Shown here one piece after another: positions 15,144 through 19,515 of a DNA stretch of 19,515 bases. The stretch spans positions 1 to 19,515 of the forward strand of contig DATAFF010000017.1 in assembly GCA_036257595.1 (NCBI GenBank). Direction: 5' to 3'. Each line of letters opens with the position of its first letter. Within the stretch, counting starts at the first letter, position 1. Below the pieces are notes generated by a model, which saw only the letters and a program-made list of their open reading frames with translations, had not been told where the DNA came from and ran no database searches. Both the position numbers and the translations under genes were made by a program. Source of the stretch: DATAFF01 sp036257595 (GTDB lineage: Bacteria > Pseudomonadota > Alphaproteobacteria > Rhizobiales > Aestuariivirgaceae).

Positions 15144-15956
15144 GTGGATCGCCCGCTTCGCTCCCTTGCCGACGGCACGCATTATTGCGAGGCCGGGGCA
15201 GGGGCTCCGGTCCTCCTCCTCCATGGTGTCGGTCTCGACCATTCGATCTGGCAGGCGCAATGCGCCGCGCTCTCCAAGCGTCACCGAGTCATTGCCTATG
15301 ATCTGCTGGGCCATGGTGCGAGCCCGCCCATCGTCGAGGATGGACGCCTCGACGATTTCGTCGATCAGCTCGCACGAGTGATTGCGGCGCTGGTGCCGGA
15401 TGAGCAGTCATTCGCGCTCGCCGGCTTCTCGTTCGGCGGTCTGATCGCCGAAGCATTCACCCTGAAGGCGCCGGAGCGGATCGCCCGGCTTGCCATCATC
15501 GCCAGCGTGTTCGACCGCACGGAGGAGGAGCGGGCCGGCGTGGCGGATCGTTTGCGCATGGCAAGGCGCGGCGGTCCGACGGCGCTGATCGACGCAGCGC
15601 TCGAGCGCTGGTACAGCCCGGAATTCCGTGCGAGCCATCCGGCGCTGATCGAGGCGGTTGCGACGATGCTCCGGCGCAACGATCCGCGCTCGTTTCTCGC
15701 CGCCTATGGCATCTTTGCCGAGGCCGACCAGGATCTCGCCGGACAGCTCGGCGCGATTGCCGTTCCCACCCTGATCGTCGCCGGCGAGCGCGACAGCGGC
15801 GCCACGCCGGCCATGGCCCGGCGTCTCGCGGCGCTGATCCGCGGTGCCGAGCTCGCCATCATTCCCGGCGCCCGTCACATGCTGCCGCAGGAGCATGCCC
15901 GCGAGCTCAACGAGCTGCTGCAGCGCTTTCTCGTTCACCCGTCACAAGAGGTTTAG
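15144..15956 (+). CDS. Alpha/beta hydrolase (enol-lactonase-like)
   Basis: 270 residues from a GTG start at 15144, with GAGGGGAGAG as ribosome site about 7 bases upstream. The complete alpha/beta-hydrolase pattern is present: oxyanion-hole segment LLLHGVGLDHSIW (24-36), YDLLGHGAS (52-60), nucleophile elbow GFSFGG with Ser96, acid Asp217 in VAGERD, and His245 in PGARHM. It is closest in look to 3-oxoadipate enol-lactonase and related C-C or ester/lactone hydrolases. It probably opens a lactone or cleaves an ester or amide intermediate made by the upstream oxygenation. The aldehyde dehydrogenase gene starts 8 bases later, so the operon is tightly packed. Confidence 0.9.
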   Translation: MDRPLRSLADGTHYCEAGAGAPVLLLHGVGLDHSIWQAQCAALSKRHRVIAYDLLGHGASPPIVEDGRLDDFVDQLARVIAALVPDEQSFALAGFSFGGLIAEAFTLKAPERIARLAIIASVFDRTEEERAGVADRLRMARRGGPTALIDAALERWYSPEFRASHPALIEAVATMLRRNDPRSFLAAYGIFAEADQDLAGQLGAIAVPTLIVAGERDSGATPAMARRLAALIRGAELAIIPGARHMLPQEHARELNELLQRFLVHPSQEV

Positions 15957-15964
15957 CAACCACC

Positions 15965-17440
15965 ATGGACAAGTTCAGGCTCTTTATCGATGGCGAGTTT
16001 GTCGATGCGACCAGGGGCTCGGTTTTCGAAAGCCTCGATCCCGCGACCGGCGAACCCTGGGCCTTGATGCCGGCTGCCTCGGCCGGCGACACCGACCGCG
16101 CCGTCATGGCGGCGTGGCTTGCCTTCGCCGAAGGTCCCTGGCCGGCGATGACCGCCTCGGCCCGCGGCAAGCTGCTTTACCGCCTCGCCGACCTGGTCGC
16201 CCGCGACGCCGGCCTCATGGCCGAGCTCGAGACCCGCGACACCGGCAAGGTCATTCGCGAGACCCGCGCCGTCATCGCCTATGTCGCCGAATATTATCGC
16301 TACTTCGCCGGCATGGCCGACAAGATCGAGGGATCGGTCCTGCCGATCGACAAGCCCGATCTCGAGGTCTACACCAGGCGCGAGCCGCTGGGCGTGGTGG
16401 CCGCGATCGTTCCCTGGAACAACCAGCTCTTCCTGTCGGCCGCCAAGGTCGGACCGGCTCTTGCCGCCGGCAACACCGTCGTGCTCAAGGCCTCCGAGGA
16501 CGGCCCGGCGCCGCTGCTCCATTTCGCCAGGCTGATCGAGGAGGCTGGCTTCCCGAAGGGCGTTGTGAACGTCATCACCGGCTTCGGCAATGACTGCGGC
16601 GCCACCTTGACGTCGCACCCGCTGGTGGCCCGCGTCGCCTTCACCGGCGGGCCTGAGACCGCCCGCCACGTGGTGCGCAACACCGCCGAGAATTTCGCCG
16701 TGACCACGCTGGAGCTCGGGGGCAAATCGCCGATCATCATCTTCGGCGATGCCGACATCGACTCGGCGGCCAATGGCGTGGTGGCGGGGATCTTCGGCGC
16801 CACCGGCCAGTCCTGCGTTGCCGGCTCGCGTCTTCTCGTCGAGGAGGGGATCGCCGATGCGTTCATCGATCGGCTGAGCGAGCGGGCCCGCGCCATCCGC
16901 ATCGGCCCGCCGCTCGATCCCGCGACCGAGATGGGGCCGCTCGCCACCCGCCGCCAGCGCGAGCGCATCGCCGCGCTGGTGTCGGAAAGCATCGACCAGG
17001 GTGCCAGGCTGATCACGGGCGGTCGGGCGCCATCGGCCAATCCCAGCGGCTTCTACTACGAGCCGACGGTGATCGCCGCGCCCAATCCGGATATCGCCTG
17101 CGTGCGCCAGGAGTTGTTCGGACCGGTGTTGTCGGTCCTCACCTTCCGCGACGAGGCCGAGGCGGTGCGCCTCGCCAATGACAGCCAATATGCCTTTGCC
17201 GCCGGCATCTTCACCACCAATCTGGCCCGCGCCCACCGGATGATCGCGCGCCTGCGCTCCGGCATCGTCTGGGTCAACACCTACCGCGCGGTGTCGCCCA
17301 TCGTGCCTTTCGGCGGCAACCGCCTGACCGGTTATGGCCGCGAAGGCGGCCTCGACGCGATCCACGACTACACCCGCACCAAGGCCGTCTGGATCAACAC
17401 CTCCGACGCCCCGCTCGCCGATCCCTTCGTGTTGCGGTAA
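15965..17440 (+). CDS. NAD(P)-dependent aldehyde dehydrogenase
   Basis: 491 residues, the normal length for the ALDH superfamily. The catalytic parts are all visible: Asn152 in VPWNNQ, Lys175 in VVLKASE for cofactor binding, general base Glu250 in LELGGKSP, and nucleophile Cys284 in GQSCVAGSR. The PFGGNRLTGYGREGG end is standard. It oxidises an aldehyde to the acid with NAD(P)+ in the cytoplasm. The sequence resembles the betaine/aromatic-aldehyde/PuuC-like branch, but the substrate is not fixed. It lies between the hydrolase (8 bases upstream) and the amidase (10 bases downstream). An aldehyde made by the oxygenase or by the FAD amine oxidase next door would be a natural substrate. Confidence 0.94.
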   Translation: MDKFRLFIDGEFVDATRGSVFESLDPATGEPWALMPAASAGDTDRAVMAAWLAFAEGPWPAMTASARGKLLYRLADLVARDAGLMAELETRDTGKVIRETRAVIAYVAEYYRYFAGMADKIEGSVLPIDKPDLEVYTRREPLGVVAAIVPWNNQLFLSAAKVGPALAAGNTVVLKASEDGPAPLLHFARLIEEAGFPKGVVNVITGFGNDCGATLTSHPLVARVAFTGGPETARHVVRNTAENFAVTTLELGGKSPIIIFGDADIDSAANGVVAGIFGATGQSCVAGSRLLVEEGIADAFIDRLSERARAIRIGPPLDPATEMGPLATRRQRERIAALVSESIDQGARLITGGRAPSANPSGFYYEPTVIAAPNPDIACVRQELFGPVLSVLTFRDEAEAVRLANDSQYAFAAGIFTTNLARAHRMIARLRSGIVWVNTYRAVSPIVPFGGNRLTGYGREGGLDAIHDYTRTKAVWINTSDAPLADPFVLR

Positions 17441-17450
17441 GGGTGAACCA

Positions 17451-18905
17451 ATGATGAGAATCGACGAATATGCCCGCCATGACGGTCTCGCGCTGGCCGA
17501 GCTCGTGAAGCGTGGCGAGGTCAGCCCGCGCGAGCTTGCGACCGTGGCGGCCGACGCGATCGGTGCCATCAATCCGGCGATCAACGCCGTCATCGAGCTT
17601 TATCACGACCGCATCGACTCCCTCGACGAAGATCAACTCGGCAAAGAGCCGTTCCGCGGCGTGCCGTTCCTCATCAAGGATGTCGGCGGCCATGAGAAGG
17701 GCCGCAAGATCGAGTTCGGCTCGCGCCTCTGCGCCGGCCTCATCGGAGAGGTCGACAGCAACTATGCCAAGCTGCTGCGGGCTGCCGGGCTCAACATCAT
17801 CGGCCGCACCAACACGCCGGAATACTCGATGGCCTCCTCCTCGGAGAATCTCCTTTACGGGGCAACCCAAACCCCCTGGATGGCCGGCCGCTCGGCCGGC
17901 GGTTCGACCGGCGGCGGCGGCGCCGCGGTGAGCGCCGGTCTCGTGCCGCTCGCCCATGGCTCCGACATCGCCGGCTCGATCAGGATCCCGGCCGCCTGGT
18001 GCGGCGGCGTCGGGCTGAAGCCGTCGCGCGGACGGATCTCGGCCGGGCCGAGCCTGGCCGAAAGCGGTCACGGCCTGGCAATGACCTTCGCCCAGACCAT
18101 GACCATGCGCGACACCGCCGCGCTCCTCGACTGCCTGGCAATACCGCAGCCCGGCGACCCATTCGTTGTCGCAAGGCCGCCCGGCACCTATCGCCAATGG
18201 CTCGAACGTCCGCTCGAGCCGCTCCGGGTGGCCTGGTCGGTGAAGCCCTTTCTCGACACGCCGGTCGATCCCGAGATTGCCGCGGCGGTGCGCCGGACCG
18301 CCAGGCTCCTCGAGGATATGGGCCATCATGTCGAGCAGGCCGACATCCCCTTCGACCAGGCGGAGGCCTCGGAGAGCATGGTCTCGGTCTGGTTCTTCGG
18401 CTTCGATCGCTGGCTCGACATGCTGGGGTCGAAGACCGGCCGCACGCCGGGTCCGGACACGCTCGAGCCGATCACCTGGGAGACCTACAAGCTCGCCAAG
18501 AGCATGAATCCTTTTCGCTTCCTCGACGGCCTCGACTGGCTCAATGCCAGCCGTCGCGCACTTGGCGCATTCTTCACCCGCCACGATGTCCTGGTGACCC
18601 CAACCTGCGCCAAGACCGCGCCGCCGCTCGGGCCCTATGGCATGAACATCACGGATATGAGCCTGATGGAATGGATGATCCATTCCGAGCAGCCGGTGCA
18701 ATATTGCTTCATGTACAATGTCGCCGGCGCGCCGGCTTTATCGCTGCCGCTGGCGCAGCATTCGAACGGCCTGCCGATCGGCGTCCAGCTCGGCGCCCGC
18801 CCGTCGGAGGATCACATCCTCATCGCGCTCGGTGCCGCCCTCGAAGAGGCGATGCCCTGGCGCGACCGCCTGCCGCCCGTCCATGCCAGCCGGGTGAGCG
18901 GCTGA
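17451..18905 (+). CDS. Amidase (amidase signature family)
   Basis: 484 residues from the ATG at 17451; an ATG one codon later is equally possible, with AAGGGTG upstream. The Ser-cis-Ser-Lys triad is present: Lys76 in VPFLIKDVGG, cis-Ser152 in SAGGSTGG, and nucleophile Ser176 in GSDIAGSIRIPA. The usual second Ser after the cis-Ser is Thr153, and the usual TGGS/IGGS is AGS, both conservative departures. These cytoplasmic enzymes release ammonia or an amine from amides, or transfer it to acceptors. No GatC or GatB partner is nearby, so a catabolic amide hydrolase is more likely than GatA. It is the last gene of the rightward operon. The stop is followed by about 100 non-coding bases. Confidence 0.93.
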   Translation: MMRIDEYARHDGLALAELVKRGEVSPRELATVAADAIGAINPAINAVIELYHDRIDSLDEDQLGKEPFRGVPFLIKDVGGHEKGRKIEFGSRLCAGLIGEVDSNYAKLLRAAGLNIIGRTNTPEYSMASSSENLLYGATQTPWMAGRSAGGSTGGGGAAVSAGLVPLAHGSDIAGSIRIPAAWCGGVGLKPSRGRISAGPSLAESGHGLAMTFAQTMTMRDTAALLDCLAIPQPGDPFVVARPPGTYRQWLERPLEPLRVAWSVKPFLDTPVDPEIAAAVRRTARLLEDMGHHVEQADIPFDQAEASESMVSVWFFGFDRWLDMLGSKTGRTPGPDTLEPITWETYKLAKSMNPFRFLDGLDWLNASRRALGAFFTRHDVLVTPTCAKTAPPLGPYGMNITDMSLMEWMIHSEQPVQYCFMYNVAGAPALSLPLAQHSNGLPIGVQLGARPSEDHILIALGAALEEAMPWRDRLPPVHASRVSG

Positions 18906-19008
18906 GGCCAAATCGCTCGTGGCCTGTGCTGTTCGGCACAAGCGCCCGATCTCATGCCGTGTAGATTGCTTACTCTTGAAGGTTGTTATTTTCCAAAGGG
19001 GGGTAGCC

Positions 19009-19515
19009 ATGGGCCAGACACCGTCGACGATCAGCGGATCGAGTTCGACGAAGCCGACGACTTCATCTGTGCAAACCGAGAGCAAGCACGAACGCAAAGG
19101 GTATCTCAAGCTGCTGGAAGAGGCAGACGAATCTTTCAGCGACGCCCTCGCCAACCTGAGCTCGCATGATGAAGGATCGCCGCAGCGGGTGTTAGTGGAT
19201 TTCGACGCATATGCGACTTCGGAAGATAGGAAAAAGGCTGAGAAAAAGCCGTTGATGGCTCAATCGTGCCCGCCGGACATCAGACATGACCAGCCGGAAA
19301 TCAAGCCCAAAGCCTCTCATGGCAAGAGGAAGCAATCTCATTCCTGTAGGCACATCACAACACTTCCTTTTGACCCTTCACGGCTCGGAGAGTTCGAGAC
19401 TCTGCTCAGAAAGAAACTCAGCGAGGGCACCGAGACGCAGTATGCCATTTCATTTCAGCGCAGTAAGCAGAACACCGTCTTGGTCAAATTTACGACGCGC
19501 CAGAAATCCACATTG
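19009..19515 (+). CDS. Unrecognised protein, 3' end beyond window
   Basis: An open frame of 169 codons runs from the ATG at 19009 to the window edge without a stop. The start has a strong ribosome site, AAAGGGGGG, about 6 bases upstream. The first 22 residues are rich in Ser and Thr (STISGSSSTKPTTSS). A charged stretch follows (KGYLKLLEEADESFSDAL), then a Lys-rich middle, then a more structured part (TTLPFDPSRLGEFETLLRKK, YAISFQRS). No signal peptide, membrane segment or known family is recognised. Third codon positions use A and T far more than in the other genes here, hinting at foreign origin. It could be a coiled-coil, effector or regulatory protein; I assign no function. Confidence 0.65.
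   Translation, partial: MGQTPSTISGSSSTKPTTSSVQTESKHERKGYLKLLEEADESFSDALANLSSHDEGSPQRVLVDFDAYATSEDRKKAEKKPLMAQSCPPDIRHDQPEIKPKASHGKRKQSHSCRHITTLPFDPSRLGEFETLLRKKLSEGTETQYAISFQRSKQNTVLVKFTTRQKSTL

Noticed and set aside
13099..17440. Putrescine (puu) pathway
   Set aside because: PuuB-like and PuuC-like proteins are present, but no glutamylputrescine synthetase or hydrolase is found and the two genes are in divergent operons.
15953..17593. A 546-codon minus-strand frame opposite the aldehyde dehydrogenase
   Set aside because: Antisense to a complete ALDH with all catalytic residues; composition is that of a shadow frame.
17451..18905. GatA subunit of the tRNA amidotransferase
   Set aside because: No gatB or gatC is nearby, and the gene sits in a catabolic operon. 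The amidase signature is shared by many non-Gat amidases.

Overview
The window looks like a high-GC alphaproteobacterial chromosome segment, most likely Hyphomicrobiales (Rhizobiales). The grounds are strong G/C third-position bias, a liv-type ABC cassette carrying a small membrane protein that resembles the DUF6867 family, and the overall mix of catabolic genes. The genus cannot be fixed from the sequence alone. No rRNA, tRNA, CRISPR array or insertion sequence was seen.

Layout. (1) 183-1388 (-) is an intact tyrosine recombinase. A repeat-rich, gene-free stretch (about 1389-1744) separates it from the next gene. (2) 1745-3771 (+) is a pair: a flavin reductase fused to a Nudix-like domain that lacks its catalytic glutamates, then a luciferase-like (LLM) flavin-dependent monooxygenase. 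(3) 3769-3852 is a 30-bp-arm palindrome of heptamers filling the gap between two convergent stop codons. (4) 3850-12110 (-) is a long run of same-strand genes. In transcription order these are a class I PLP aminotransferase, a stand-alone Lrp/AsnC-type RAM domain, LivH, LivM, LivG, LivF, a small membrane protein, a periplasmic LivJ/K-like binding protein, a terminator-like hairpin, and a SAM methyltransferase with a TTG start. (5) 12232-12606 (+) is a small lipoprotein, convergent with a CYTH-domain protein and an OrdL/PuuB-like FAD oxidoreductase (12619-14406, -). (6) 14407-14529 is a divergent promoter region with two 18-bp direct repeats. (7) 14530-18905 (+) is a tight four-gene operon: DUF1185 (AA_synth) protein, alpha/beta hydrolase, aldehyde dehydrogenase, amidase. 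(8) From 19009 a more AT-rich, unrecognised gene runs off the right edge.

How the genes may work together (inference). A branched-chain-amino-acid-type importer sits among a reduced-flavin monooxygenase pair, an alpha/beta hydrolase, an aldehyde dehydrogenase, an amidase, an aminotransferase and an amine-type FAD oxidase. This reads as uptake and oxidative breakdown of a small nitrogenous compound: oxygenation, hydrolytic or amide cleavage, then aldehyde oxidation. The substrate is not identifiable from sequence. DUF1185, the RAM domain and the degenerate Nudix domain are the least understood parts. The integrase on the left and the compositionally different gene on the right suggest an accessory-region boundary.
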